Source of the DNA: an uncultured archaeon
Lineage (GTDB): Archaea > Nanobdellota > Nanobdellia > Woesearchaeales > UBA583
Direction of reading: 5' to 3'
Assembly (NCBI GenBank): GCA_937138345.1
Contig: CAKZOW010000021.1
Coordinates: 1 to 32,484, forward strand
Length of the DNA: 32,484 bases
A program made the translations under genes and the position numbers. The notes beneath the pieces were generated by a model. That model was not told where the DNA came from and did not search any database. It saw only the letters and a list, made by a program, of their open reading frames with translations. Shown here one piece after another: positions 7,989-16,165 of the stretch; positions within the stretch are counted from its first letter, which is position 1, and each line of letters opens with the position of its first letter.

Positions 7989-8207
7989 ATTAATTTCTCA
8001 AATTAATATATAATTTTTTCTTTAACTTTTAATTTTTTAAATTATATTAAAAAACTATTTTTAACAACTTTTTTTAGTATTTCCAATAATTTTCATTCTA
8101 TAACTTAATTTACTTTGATTCTTATATTAATTGAATTAGTTTGTTTTTTCTGAAATCAGTAAATTTTTTCACTACTTTTAGTAACTCCTTTAATTTTATA
8201 TGGTTTA
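7989..8207. other. AT-rich intergenic stretch, nothing supported
   Basis: About 220 nt between the dnaK hairpin and the surface-protein promoter. It is made of T- and A-runs with frequent stops on both strands. I see no ORF of note, no RNA gene and no strong inverted repeat beyond CTGAaaTCAG. It may be decayed sequence or hold upstream control sites for the surface-protein gene. Confidence 0.4.
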
Positions 8208-8211
8208 TTTT

Positions 8212-8236
8212 ATAAAACGTACTTAGTACGTTTTAT
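8212..8236 (+). promoter_or_regulatory. Perfect 11-bp-arm palindrome from TATA box to start codon
   Basis: ATAAAACGTAC and GTACGTTTTAT are exact reverse complements around TTA. The left arm overlaps the TATA-like TTTTATAAAA (8208-8217) and the right arm runs into the ATG at 8235. A dimeric regulator bound here would cover the core promoter and transcription start. In RNA, if transcription began further upstream, the hairpin would bury the first start codon and leave the second ATG at 8256 free. Confidence 0.6.
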
Positions 8237-11147
8237 GAGAAATAAAAATATACAAATGGAGTTGAACTTTTCATTATTGAAAAGATTTTTTTACTTACAT
8301 GTATTTTTATTATTTTTTGTAATTTCATATTCAAATTCTTACGCTACTTGGTATGACCCTAATTTTCAATTTAAACTTCCAATTGATTTAAGTGTTAGTT
8401 CTGGAACCACTCAGGCAAACCACTCAGTTGAAATAGTTATTAATTCTTCTATGGTGGGTCCTAGTTTTATTTGGTCAAATGAGTGTAGTGATAATTCATT
8501 TAGAGGAAGATTTGTAAATAGTTCTCAAGATGGAGAACTACCACACTTTGTTTCTAATTGTTCTATTTCTAATCAAAGTATGACTGTTTGGGTGAAGGTA
8601 GAGGAGGTGATCTCAACTAGTCCAATAACAATATATATGTACTATGGAAATACTGGTGGAACATATAGTTCTAATCCTGAGAATACTTTTACTTATTATG
8701 CTAATTTTAGCGAGTTTACCTTTGGTTCTGGATCTAGTCAAGATGCTGATGGATTTTATAATGTTTTAGATAATGGTAGAGCTGTAAATGTTTATGGAAA
8801 CACGTGGAAATCACTCTCAGGTCAAACTTGGAATATTGATAATAGTGGAAATGAAATTTTAGAAATAGATATGATTGCACAAGATTGTGGAGAAATTGTT
8901 GGATTTGGACTTTTAACTACTGATGGTATTTCTTCTCCGAGAACATATAAATGGTGTGGTAGTCAAGGATGGGGTGTTGCTCCTGAAGTTACTTATAGTG
9001 GTCTTGGAACATGGCAAAGAGTACAAGCAATTTTAAATGATTTTACTGAAGTTGCTACAAGACTTCATTTAGCTGCTGATGATGATGCAGATGGGTCTAC
9101 AAATTATACTTATAGAGATGTAAAAATTAGAAAGTACCATAGTGTTGAGCCTAGCTATAATTTTGGAACTGAAGAGGTTGCAAATGTTTCTTTAATTTAC
9201 AAGTCACCTGTAGATAATTTTAGAACTAGAATGACAACATTTCCAATTAGCTGTGGTGGTATTACAATTAATACTTCTAGTTTGGAAAATGTATCTCTAT
9301 ATGGTAACTTCTCTGGGACTTATGAACTCTATGACACTGAGAACCTTTCAGGATTAAGTGATAATGCTACATTTTCAGTTACTGTTCCAAATGTTGATGC
9401 TAGTTATTTATGGAATTGTGAAGTTTATGACAATGCAGGAAACAGTGATTTTGGTGATACTAATTATACTATTGAAGTTGATATTACTCCTCCTAGTGTT
9501 ACAATTATTTCACCTCAAGGATTAGTTAATGATGTAACGCCAAGACTTAATGTTTCATTTAATGAGAATGTTAGTTCTGCTTGGTATAGTATAAATTCTA
9601 GTAATAATATTTCTTTGTGTACTGAGTGTAATTTTTCTTCAGAGAATTTTTTTCATCTCTCAGAGGGAAGTTATTCTATAGAAGTGTTTGCTCAAGACGA
9701 TGTAGGTAATGTCAATTCTTCAACTGAATCATTTATTGTAGATATGAACTCAACATATTTTGATGATTTTAGTGATAATTCTTCAATTGATATTTTTTCA
9801 GAATCTAAATGGAATGGTTCTGCTATCACTTTTTCTGGCGGATTTGAATATTATGAAGGTATTGCTGTAGGTATTGGGCCAAATGATTTAACATTTGTTG
9901 CCAATCAGTTAAATGGAGCTCCAAATGCAGGTGATGTTGGTACTGATTGTAGTGGATCTTGTTGGTTTATTGATCCTTTTGGAAATAATAGATCTGTTTT
10001 TGCAGGAGATATGGATATTGTAGCTTTAGATGGAGATTTTACTACGCAAGGTTTTATTGTCTATTCAAATACTGATGTTGAGACTCGTTTTGCAGGAATT
10101 AACCCTGAGAGTGGACCTTATTTTTTTGCTGCATGTTTTAGTTCAGGACAGTGGTTTTATGATGATAATGATGGATGTACAATTCCTTTTACTCCAAATG
10201 CTGATGATGTAATTGTTGCAAATTTGACTTGGGGAATTACAAATGTTAGTGAAATTTCTATTAGTGGAACTGGTAGTTCACTTCTAACTTCAAAAGAAAT
10301 TAATACAACACTTCCAATTTATTCTATAGAAAATATTACTTGGAATGAGCTTAACACTGATGCAAATAATACTATTGCTGTTGAGTTATCCCTTGATTCT
10401 GGAATTACTTGGTACAATGTTTCAAATGGAAGTAACTTAACTAATATTACTCCCGGAAATAGCTTAGTTTATAGAGTAAATATGACTTCTGAGAATCAAA
10501 GAGAAATTGGTATTGATTCAATTCATATTACTTGGTCACATATACAAGTTGGAGAGCCTACTATTGTATTACTTTCTCCTGAAGATAATGCAACACTTAT
10601 TAGAGGAAATGAACTTGAATTTTTATTTAATGTGAGTGATGATGATACTAATTTAACATGTAATCTTTTTATTGATGGTAATTTGACTCAAAGTAGATCT
10701 TGTTCTTCAAATAGTTCTGTTTCATTTAATGTAAGTGATCTTGGTATTGGTACTTATAACTGGAATGTTCAAGTAGTTGATAATGATAGTTTTATTGTTA
10801 ATTCCAGTACTAGATATTTTAATGTTGAGAGAAGTATTTTTATTGATGTTGATAAGTCTCTGAGTTATTTGTCTTCTAATATGTATTTAGTTGAGTTAAA
10901 AATTGAAAATAAATTTGATACTCCATATAATGGAACATTACTTGACTTTATCGATGAGGATATGAGTTATGGTTCATTTAGTAGAATTAATGATTTTAGT
11001 GATACAATCACTGGTTTAAAATATAGTGGGGATATTATTGGATGGGATATTTCTTTGAGTGGAAATGAAACTCAGTATATTAATTATTCTCTCTCAGGAG
11101 TTGATAATTATATGATAATTGATATTTTTATGCTTGGTTTTGAATAA
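8235..11147 (+). CDS. Large secreted surface protein with DUF2341-type N-terminal domain and Ig-like modules
   Basis: The protein has 970 residues. A signal peptide (RFFYLHVFLLFFVISYSNSYA) follows either Met 1 or Met 8 (ATG 8256). The mature N-terminus TWYDPNFQFKLPIDLSVSSG through ITIYMYYGN is typical of DUF2341 domains of archaeal and bacterial surface proteins. Beta-sandwich modules follow: one near residue 320-420 with DITPPSVTIISPQG after it, and a further one from about 785 (TIVLLSPEDNATLIRGN). The last 110 residues resemble a DUF11-like module. N-x-S/T sequons are very frequent (about forty by eye), which fits AglB-type N-glycosylation. No C-terminal membrane helix or sorting motif is visible, so the mode of retention is unclear. 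Probable S-layer-associated or adhesive protein. Confidence 0.75.
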   Translation: MRNKNIQMELNFSLLKRFFYLHVFLLFFVISYSNSYATWYDPNFQFKLPIDLSVSSGTTQANHSVEIVINSSMVGPSFIWSNECSDNSFRGRFVNSSQDGELPHFVSNCSISNQSMTVWVKVEEVISTSPITIYMYYGNTGGTYSSNPENTFTYYANFSEFTFGSGSSQDADGFYNVLDNGRAVNVYGNTWKSLSGQTWNIDNSGNEILEIDMIAQDCGEIVGFGLLTTDGISSPRTYKWCGSQGWGVAPEVTYSGLGTWQRVQAILNDFTEVATRLHLAADDDADGSTNYTYRDVKIRKYHSVEPSYNFGTEEVANVSLIYKSPVDNFRTRMTTFPISCGGITINTSSLENVSLYGNFSGTYELYDTENLSGLSDNATFSVTVPNVDASYLWNCEVYDNAGNSDFGDTNYTIEVDITPPSVTIISPQGLVNDVTPRLNVSFNENVSSAWYSINSSNNISLCTECNFSSENFFHLSEGSYSIEVFAQDDVGNVNSSTESFIVDMNSTYFDDFSDNSSIDIFSESKWNGSAITFSGGFEYYEGIAVGIGPNDLTFVANQLNGAPNAGDVGTDCSGSCWFIDPFGNNRSVFAGDMDIVALDGDFTTQGFIVYSNTDVETRFAGINPESGPYFFAACFSSGQWFYDDNDGCTIPFTPNADDVIVANLTWGITNVSEISISGTGSSLLTSKEINTTLPIYSIENITWNELNTDANNTIAVELSLDSGITWYNVSNGSNLTNITPGNSLVYRVNMTSENQREIGIDSIHITWSHIQVGEPTIVLLSPEDNATLIRGNELEFLFNVSDDDTNLTCNLFIDGNLTQSRSCSSNSSVSFNVSDLGIGTYNWNVQVVDNDSFIVNSSTRYFNVERSIFIDVDKSLSYLSSNMYLVELKIENKFDTPYNGTLLDFIDEDMSYGSFSRINDFSDTITGLKYSGDIIGWDISLSGNETQYINYSLSGVDNYMIIDIFMLGFE

Positions 11148-11157
11148 ATTAATTTTT

Positions 11158-11187
11158 AAAAACCTAATAAATCAAGATTTAGTTTTT
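11158..11187. terminator. Bidirectional hairpin between the surface protein and HAD genes
   Basis: AAAAAC-ctaa-TAAATC pairs with GATTTA-GTTTTT around AA (12 bp, a 4-nt bulge). The HAD gene's TGA (read leftward) lies across the loop. The surface protein's TAA is 11 nt before it. The T-run on each strand lets it serve both convergent genes. Confidence 0.55.
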
Positions 11188-11780
11188 TGAATTATTTCAA
11201 GTAGTTCTTCATAATTGTCTACAATTGCAATTGTTTCTCCTTGTTTTAGAGTTTCTCTTTTATGAACTCCCCAAGTTACCCCAATTGATTTGATTCCAAC
11301 TTCTTCTGCCTCCCTTAGGTCTCCTAATGTGTCTGTTACAAATAAACACTCTTCTTTTTTTAGATTATATTTTTCTAAAATCATTTCGAATTTTTTTACT
11401 TTTGATACTTCGATATCAAATCCTAAAATTTCTTTAAATGAATGTTCTTTTTCAATTAACGATAAGAAATGTTTTACATTATAGGTTGGTGCTGATGTAT
11501 TTATGAAGAGAGAATAATTTTTTTCTAGTTCTTCTATTAATTCTTTTGCTCCATTATAAAATGAATCTTTTGTTGTATCGTTTAGGAAAAAAGCGTCAAT
11601 TTCTTCTCGATGTTCTTTTACAAATTTCTTAATAATTGGATGTGAATGTGCATTTCCATGGAAAATTTCTTCAATTTCATTCTCTGAAATATCTGGATGA
11701 TGAATTAAAGTAAATTTATGAAGAGTTTCTCTTGAGTCTATGAGAACTCCATCGAAATCAAAAATAATACTTTGTATCAT
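11172..11780 (-). CDS. HAD-superfamily phosphatase, phosphoglycolate-phosphatase-like
   Basis: The 202-residue protein has all four HAD motifs: FDFDGVLIDS (nucleophile and acid/base Asp), INTSAPT (motif II Ser/Thr), the Lys in KVKKFEMIL region, and FVTDTLGDLREAEEVGIKSIGVTWG (motif IV acidic residues). The small helical cap between motifs I and II fits the Gph/beta-phosphoglucomutase type. Its substrate cannot be read from sequence. A Shine-Dalgarno GGTGA lies 6 nt before the ATG, and the gene begins 45 nt after topA on the same strand, so it is the second gene of a topA operon. This contrast between an internal gene with a ribosome-binding site and leaderless first genes is typical of archaea. 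Its end lies in a shared hairpin. Confidence 0.85.
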   Translation of the reverse strand: MIQSIIFDFDGVLIDSRETLHKFTLIHHPDISENEIEEIFHGNAHSHPIIKKFVKEHREEIDAFFLNDTTKDSFYNGAKELIEELEKNYSLFINTSAPTYNVKHFLSLIEKEHSFKEILGFDIEVSKVKKFEMILEKYNLKKEECLFVTDTLGDLREAEEVGIKSIGVTWGVHKRETLKQGETIAIVDNYEELLEIIQKTKS

Positions 11781-11813
11781 TTTTGGTCACCACTCAAAGT
11801 TCGTAGAAAGTCG

Positions 11814-11836
11814 AAGATAATTGCTTTAATCATCTT
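11814..11836 (-). terminator. Stop-spanning hairpin at the topA 3' end
   Basis: On the coding strand AAGATGATT pairs with AATTATCTT around AAAGC (9 bp, one G-U). The T of topA's TAA is in the 5' arm and the rest is in the loop. It lies within the topA-HAD operon and ends just before the HAD gene's ribosome-binding site, so it may attenuate read-through or shape translation rather than end transcription. Confidence 0.5.
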
Positions 11837-14264
11837 TTTTCTTTGTAGTTTTTTTTGCTGTGGTTGTTTTCTTTTTTGTAGTTGTTTTTTTCTTTGCTGG
11901 AGCTTTTTTTTTTGCAACAGTTACAATTGGATTTTCTTTGTCTACTTTTCCATCTGAGATTTTCATCATTGTTTTACATTTTGGATAATTATCACAACCT
12001 AAAAATTCCCCATAAAATGATTTTCTGAGTTTCATGTGTCCTTCATTACAAGTTGGACAAGTCATTCCTTCTTCTTCATATTTTTTATGACCTAGTTTTG
12101 CTTCTTCTTCCTCAGGAGTTTCTGGGTTAATACATACTTTTCTCATATTTCCTTCTGTTTTTCCATTTAAAATCCAGATTTTTCCATCTTTGTCTACAGC
12201 ATCTTCCTCAAGACCCCTAATTACTCCTACTGGTGCGTTGAAAATTGTTTTACAATCAGGATATTTATCACATGCAATAAAGTATTTTTTGAATTTCTTA
12301 GATTGTTTTAGCACTAAGGTTCCTTCTGAACATTGAGGACATGGAGCAATTCTTGCCATTGCTGCTCTTGCAAGTTTTGCAGCATCTGCAAGCCTCTCAC
12401 CTAGTTTGATTTCTTTTGATTTAATATCGTCTAAAATTTTTCCCAATTCTTCTTTTGCAACATTTAACACTTTTTCAGGAGTTGATTTTTCTTCTCGAAT
12501 TTCTTCCATTTCTTCTTCAAATTTTCGAGTAAGTTCTTCATCAACTAAAGTTGGCATCTCATCTGCAATTACTTCATCCATTTTAATTCCAAGTTCTGTT
12601 ACTTTAATGGATTTGTCAATAATATATCCTCTTTTTCTAAGGTTTTCTAAAATATCAGCTCTTGTTGCTTTAGTCCCTAGATTCCTTTTTTCTAACTCCT
12701 TAATAATGGACGCATCTGTGTATCTTTTTGGAGGAGATGTTTGTTTTTTATTTTCAGATATTTTTTTATTAATTACTTCTTCTCCTTTGTCCAGTTTTGG
12801 AAGTTCAACATCCTCAAATTTCAAATATGGTTCATAAAGTAGATGCCATTGGGGGTCAATTGTTCTTGTTCCTTTTAGAATGAAATTATGATTGTTAATG
12901 TCTACTGTAATTGTATTTGTCTCTCTTGTTGCTGGTTTTCCAAATACTGCGAAAAATCTTTTTACAATTAAATCATATACTTTTTTTTCTTGGTCTGTTA
13001 AGTTTCCTGCAAGCTCACCTGTAGGATGTATTGCTGGGTGTGCAGGATCTGATTTTTTACCTTCATTTGGTTTTAAGTCTGGATTAATTTTTTTAACGAG
13101 TTGTGCCTTTTCTCTGTAGTTTGGCATTTTCTCTAATTTTTCTAATTTCTTATCTAACTCTAATTCTTTTGGTAATTTTTGAGATGATGTTCTTGGATAT
13201 GAAGTAACTCCAGAGACATATAATTTTTGAGCAATTTCTAATGTTCTTTTAGGAGAATAACCTAGATGATTTGATGCCTCCATTTGAAGAGATGTTAAAT
13301 CAAAAGGAGTTGGAACATTTTGTTTAAATTGTCTTGCAGTAATATCTTTAATTGTTCCATTTTTTCCTTTTGTTTCTTCTACTACTTTTTTCTTGAAGTC
13401 TTCATCAAAAATTTTATTTCTATCAACTGTTTTTTTCTTTTCAGTTTCAGTATTTTTATCATCATCTTCACCTTCTAAATCTTCGTCTGCATTAGCATCT
13501 TTTTTTACTAATTGCTGTTCTTTTGCAATATCTAAAGGTAGTTCATACTGTGCTTTAATATCTGTTGATTTGCATGTTCCATCTAGAAATACTTCCCAGA
13601 ATGTTTCTGGATTAAATGCTTCAATTTGTTTTTCTCTTGTTGCTAAAAAGTGAAGTGCTGGCGCTTGAACTCTTCCTGTTGAGAGTACTTTAAATTGACC
13701 TGCTCCTTTTTTAATTGACTCTGTAAATGCTCTTGATAAATTAATACCATAAAACCAATCTAAATGGTGCCGAGTGTCACCTGCATTTGCCTGACCCCAT
13801 TCTAAATGTGGTTGCTTATTATCATAGGCTTTTTGTAGATCTCCTTTTGTAAGTGTTGAGAACTTCATCCTATTTGCATCTTTTCTTCCAAGTGCAAATC
13901 TTACAACGTTGAGTCCAATTACTTCTCCTTCAATATCAAAGTCTGAAGCAACAGTTACTTCATCCGCGTTCTTTCCTAGAGTCTCGAGACATTTGACATA
14001 GTCTTTTGTGTAAGCTAAATCTTTTGAGGTTTTCCAAGTTGCTTTCCATTCAGTATCAAAAACAGGATATGTCCAAGATTCACCTCCTTTTTCTCCTAGT
14101 CCATAAAGATGACCTACTGCAGAGGCAACTAAAATATTTTTTCCATTTCTAGTTACTTGATAATAATTTACTCCTGATTCTTTGAGTTTTTTTGCTGAAC
14201 CTAGGGCTTCTGCAATTTTTTGAGCTGCTTGAGGCTTTTCAGATACTATTAATTCGTAGGACAT
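11826..14264 (-). CDS. topA: DNA topoisomerase I (type IA), archaeal, with zinc ribbons and Lys-rich tail
   Basis: The 812-residue protein relaxes negative supercoils by single-strand passage. Order of domains: TOPRIM (YELIVSEKPQAAQKIAEAL with the catalytic Glu, and VASDFDIEGEVIG with the metal-binding Asp-x-Asp), the type IA core with the active-site Tyr in SGVTSYPRTSSQKL, then two C-terminal four-Cys zinc ribbons (CPQC...CDKYPDC and CPTC...CDNYPKC). It ends in a repetitive Lys/Thr/Ala tail (KKKAPAKKKTTTKKKTTTAKK). An acidic insertion (about 255-285, DEDLEGEDDD) interrupts the core. There is no helicase domain, so it is not reverse gyrase, which suggests a non-hyperthermophile. A TATA-like TTATAAAAAAC sits about 36 nt before the ATG. 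The HAD phosphatase follows in the same operon. Confidence 0.95.
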   Translation of the reverse strand: MSYELIVSEKPQAAQKIAEALGSAKKLKESGVNYYQVTRNGKNILVASAVGHLYGLGEKGGESWTYPVFDTEWKATWKTSKDLAYTKDYVKCLETLGKNADEVTVASDFDIEGEVIGLNVVRFALGRKDANRMKFSTLTKGDLQKAYDNKQPHLEWGQANAGDTRHHLDWFYGINLSRAFTESIKKGAGQFKVLSTGRVQAPALHFLATREKQIEAFNPETFWEVFLDGTCKSTDIKAQYELPLDIAKEQQLVKKDANADEDLEGEDDDKNTETEKKKTVDRNKIFDEDFKKKVVEETKGKNGTIKDITARQFKQNVPTPFDLTSLQMEASNHLGYSPKRTLEIAQKLYVSGVTSYPRTSSQKLPKELELDKKLEKLEKMPNYREKAQLVKKINPDLKPNEGKKSDPAHPAIHPTGELAGNLTDQEKKVYDLIVKRFFAVFGKPATRETNTITVDINNHNFILKGTRTIDPQWHLLYEPYLKFEDVELPKLDKGEEVINKKISENKKQTSPPKRYTDASIIKELEKRNLGTKATRADILENLRKRGYIIDKSIKVTELGIKMDEVIADEMPTLVDEELTRKFEEEMEEIREEKSTPEKVLNVAKEELGKILDDIKSKEIKLGERLADAAKLARAAMARIAPCPQCSEGTLVLKQSKKFKKYFIACDKYPDCKTIFNAPVGVIRGLEEDAVDKDGKIWILNGKTEGNMRKVCINPETPEEEEAKLGHKKYEEEGMTCPTCNEGHMKLRKSFYGEFLGCDNYPKCKTMMKISDGKVDKENPIVTVAKKKAPAKKKTTTKKKTTTAKKTTKKKDD

Positions 14265-14334
14265 TTTTTAATCTAGTAAAAATAGGGTATTGTTTTTTAT
14301 AAGAGTTTGGTACTAAAGGTGTAGAAAAATAAGA

Positions 14335-14580
14335 CTACATATCTCCTATAAATAAATCTTTTCCATCTACAACAGAAACTAGGTACATTACATTATCTGC
14401 TCTTAATGCGTTAAAAATTGTTTGAGAAATAAATTCTAAGTCTTCATCTAATTGGAATGTTATAATTTCTTTACGTTTTGAAAGATTTATTCCAAAATGT
14501 TTTTTAAATGAATTTTTAATTCTTAAAAAATCTCCCTCAGAAACTTTTCTATCAATTTCTAAAGTAATTTTTGTAACCAT
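14335..14580 (-). CDS. Small conserved-looking protein of unknown function (81 aa)
   Basis: MVTKITLEIDRKVSEGDFLRI opens an alpha/beta protein of 81 residues. The pattern (strand, helix with KNSFKKHFGINL, strand KEIITFQL, helix, strand MYLVSVV) could be a small ferredoxin-like fold, but I do not recognise the family. It has its own TATA-like AAATATAAAGC about 27 nt before the ATG. It is divergent from the 5'-nucleotidase gene and lies upstream of topA on the same strand, so it may read into topA. The TAG lies in a weak 5-bp inverted repeat (TGTAG/CTACA). Confidence 0.6.
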   Translation of the reverse strand: MVTKITLEIDRKVSEGDFLRIKNSFKKHFGINLSKRKEIITFQLDEDLEFISQTIFNALRADNVMYLVSVVDGKDLFIGDM

Positions 14581-14620
14581 AAATATAACTACTTTTTGTG
14601 CTTTATATTTTTTTGCTTAA

Positions 14621-14632
14621 GTTTTTATAGTA
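14621..14632 (+). promoter_or_regulatory. TATA box of the 5'-nucleotidase gene
   Basis: GTTTTTATAGTA is centred about 24 nt before the ATG at 14651, implying a leaderless transcript. Confidence 0.5.
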
Positions 14633-14650
14633 CTATTATTATAATTATTT

Positions 14651-15478
14651 ATGCAAGAATTATATAAGAAATTATCTCAATATAGAAAAGAGGATATTTG
14701 TATTATTTCTGATTTTGATGCAACGCTTACCCAAGCAATTAAAAAAGATATGTCAAAAGGTTCTGATAGTTTCTCAGTATATGAAAATAATCCTCATCTT
14801 TTAGGAGAAGAATATATTATTTTAACAAATAGATTGTTTGAGAAATATTATGCTATCGAGCAAGACCCTGAAGTGCCTGGAGACGAAAAGGAGCTGGCGA
14901 TGGTTGAGTGGTGGACAAAAGAATTTGAGTTGTATAAAGCTCATGGTTTAAATCAAGATGTTTTTATTGAAATTATTCAACATAAATTAATTGAATTAAA
15001 ACATCATGTTGAAGATTTTTTGAAATTAAGTCATTCTATGAACATACCTGTTGTTATTTTTTCTGCTGGTGTGTATAATTTAATTCATGGTTTTCTGCAA
15101 AAAATTAATGCTGATTTTAATAATGTACATGTTGTTGCAAATATCTTTGAGTTTGATAATTCTGGAAACTTTGTTTCAACTAAAGGAGATCTAATTCATT
15201 CACTTAATAAAAATTTTGAAGAGTTATCTCACTTACCATTTTATTCTGATTTGCGAGATAAAAAAGTTGCAATTATTTTAGGAGATTCCGTATCTGATAT
15301 GAATATGGTTCGTGGTGGAGATTTTGAAGAAGTGATTTCTATTGGTTTTTTCAATACATTGCCAGGACATAAAGATTATGAAAGAAGACTTAAAGCACAT
15401 CAAGAAACATTTGATATTGTTTTAGATGGAAGAGAAGATTTGGGTAAAGTTGTTGAGTTATTAAAATCAATTCAATAA
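14651..15478 (+). CDS. Cytosolic 5'-nucleotidase III-like (UMPH-1/P5N) HAD phosphatase
   Basis: The 275-residue protein is close to the length of the pyrimidine 5'-nucleotidase family, which dephosphorylates nucleoside monophosphates such as UMP and CMP. Motif I is ISDFDATLTQ (Asp nucleophile and the family's D-x-T-x-T), motif II is VIFSAGVYNLI, and motif IV is ILGDSVSDMNMVRGGDF. The segment after motif I (EYIILTNRLFEKYYAIEQDP and VEWWTKEFELYKAHGL) matches the substrate-selecting helical cap of this family. P5N-III is best known in eukaryotes and scattered bacteria, so an archaeal copy is uncommon. Substrate is inferred from family only. A second HAD gene follows 30 nt downstream on the same strand, but a palindrome and TATA-like box between them suggest separate initiation. 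Confidence 0.8.
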   Translation: MQELYKKLSQYRKEDICIISDFDATLTQAIKKDMSKGSDSFSVYENNPHLLGEEYIILTNRLFEKYYAIEQDPEVPGDEKELAMVEWWTKEFELYKAHGLNQDVFIEIIQHKLIELKHHVEDFLKLSHSMNIPVVIFSAGVYNLIHGFLQKINADFNNVHVVANIFEFDNSGNFVSTKGDLIHSLNKNFEELSHLPFYSDLRDKKVAIILGDSVSDMNMVRGGDFEEVISIGFFNTLPGHKDYERRLKAHQETFDIVLDGREDLGKVVELLKSIQ

Positions 15479-15479
15479 G

Positions 15480-15493
15480 TTTATAATTATAAA
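15480..15493 (+). promoter_or_regulatory. Palindrome TTTATAATTATAAA: end of one gene and promoter of the next
   Basis: The perfect 14-nt palindrome starts 1 nt after the nucleotidase TAA, is followed by TTTTC and is centred about 22 nt before the ATG at 15509. It could act as a weak terminator, as the TATA box of the next gene, or both. Confidence 0.45.
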
Positions 15494-15508
15494 TTTTCTA
15501 ATAGTATT

Positions 15509-16165
15509 ATGACAAAAATTCTTTTCTTCGACTGGGATGGAACTCTGTGCTCAAAGAGAGTTTCAGAAGAAGCAAATTTCCTTAGGACTCAAATGTTTGA
15601 ATCTTCTTTAGACAAAAAGGAACTGATAAGATTACAACATAATAACAATAATAATCATTACGCTTTAGTTCAATCTTATATTGCTTCATATCTTGGTGTT
15701 AATGAACCATCTTCTTCTTATGTTAAAAGTATTCAGGCAAACGTCTTTTGTACTCACTACATTCATTCTATTGCTAAAAAAGATCTTTTATTTGATGTTG
15801 ATGAGTTAAAACAATTCAAACAAAAGTATGATGTCAAACTTGTAATTGTAACGTCTCTTTGGGAAGGGGGAATCAAGTTAAGTCTTAATAAACTTGGGAT
15901 TAAAGATGTATTTGATGGAATTTATGGTTCTCCACATGATCTTTCAACTACAAAGCAAGAGAATCTGGAAAAAGCAATATCAGAAGTTGAGGGTGAACCT
16001 TTCCTTATGTCAGGAGATCGAGGTGAAGATATTGACGCAGGAGTTGCATGTAACTTGAAAACACTATTTTGCAATTATGGACATGGTTCCGTTGAGAATA
16101 CTGATTTCTCAATTGAAGAAGCTGAAGAATTACTTCCAATGCTTGAGAAAATTATTAATCATTAG
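15509..16165 (+). CDS. HAD-superfamily hydrolase
   Basis: The 218-residue protein shows HAD motif I FFDWDGTLCS, motif II VIVTSLW, a Lys-containing region around TTKQENLEKA, and motif IV LMSGDRGEDIDAGVACNLKT. A helical cap of about 100 residues lies between motifs I and II and contains a run of Asn (HNNNNNHY). The architecture fits a small-molecule phosphatase, with phosphoglycolate phosphatase and related enzymes nearest. Substrate unknown. It converges with asparagine synthetase, overlapping by 4 nt (TTAG serves as stop on both strands). Confidence 0.8.
   Translation: MTKILFFDWDGTLCSKRVSEEANFLRTQMFESSLDKKELIRLQHNNNNNHYALVQSYIASYLGVNEPSSSYVKSIQANVFCTHYIHSIAKKDLLFDVDELKQFKQKYDVKLVIVTSLWEGGIKLSLNKLGIKDVFDGIYGSPHDLSTTKQENLEKAISEVEGEPFLMSGDRGEDIDAGVACNLKTLFCNYGHGSVENTDFSIEEAEELLPMLEKIINH

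Noticed and set aside
7989-8207. Possible small ORFs or RNA between dnaK and the surface protein gene
   Set aside because: Only very short frames and A/T runs; no inverted repeat or motif strong enough to support a feature.
10030-10212. 60-residue ORF within the surface protein gene
   Set aside because: Alternative frame of a continuous 970-residue ORF; Leu/Met-rich artefact of the other frame.
12406-12837. 143-residue ORF opposite topA, and other ORFs antisense to topA (11772, 12892, 13393)
   Set aside because: They lie wholly inside a strongly supported gene on the other strand, are Ser/Phe-rich as expected from reading Lys/Glu-rich coding sequence backwards, and show no domain.
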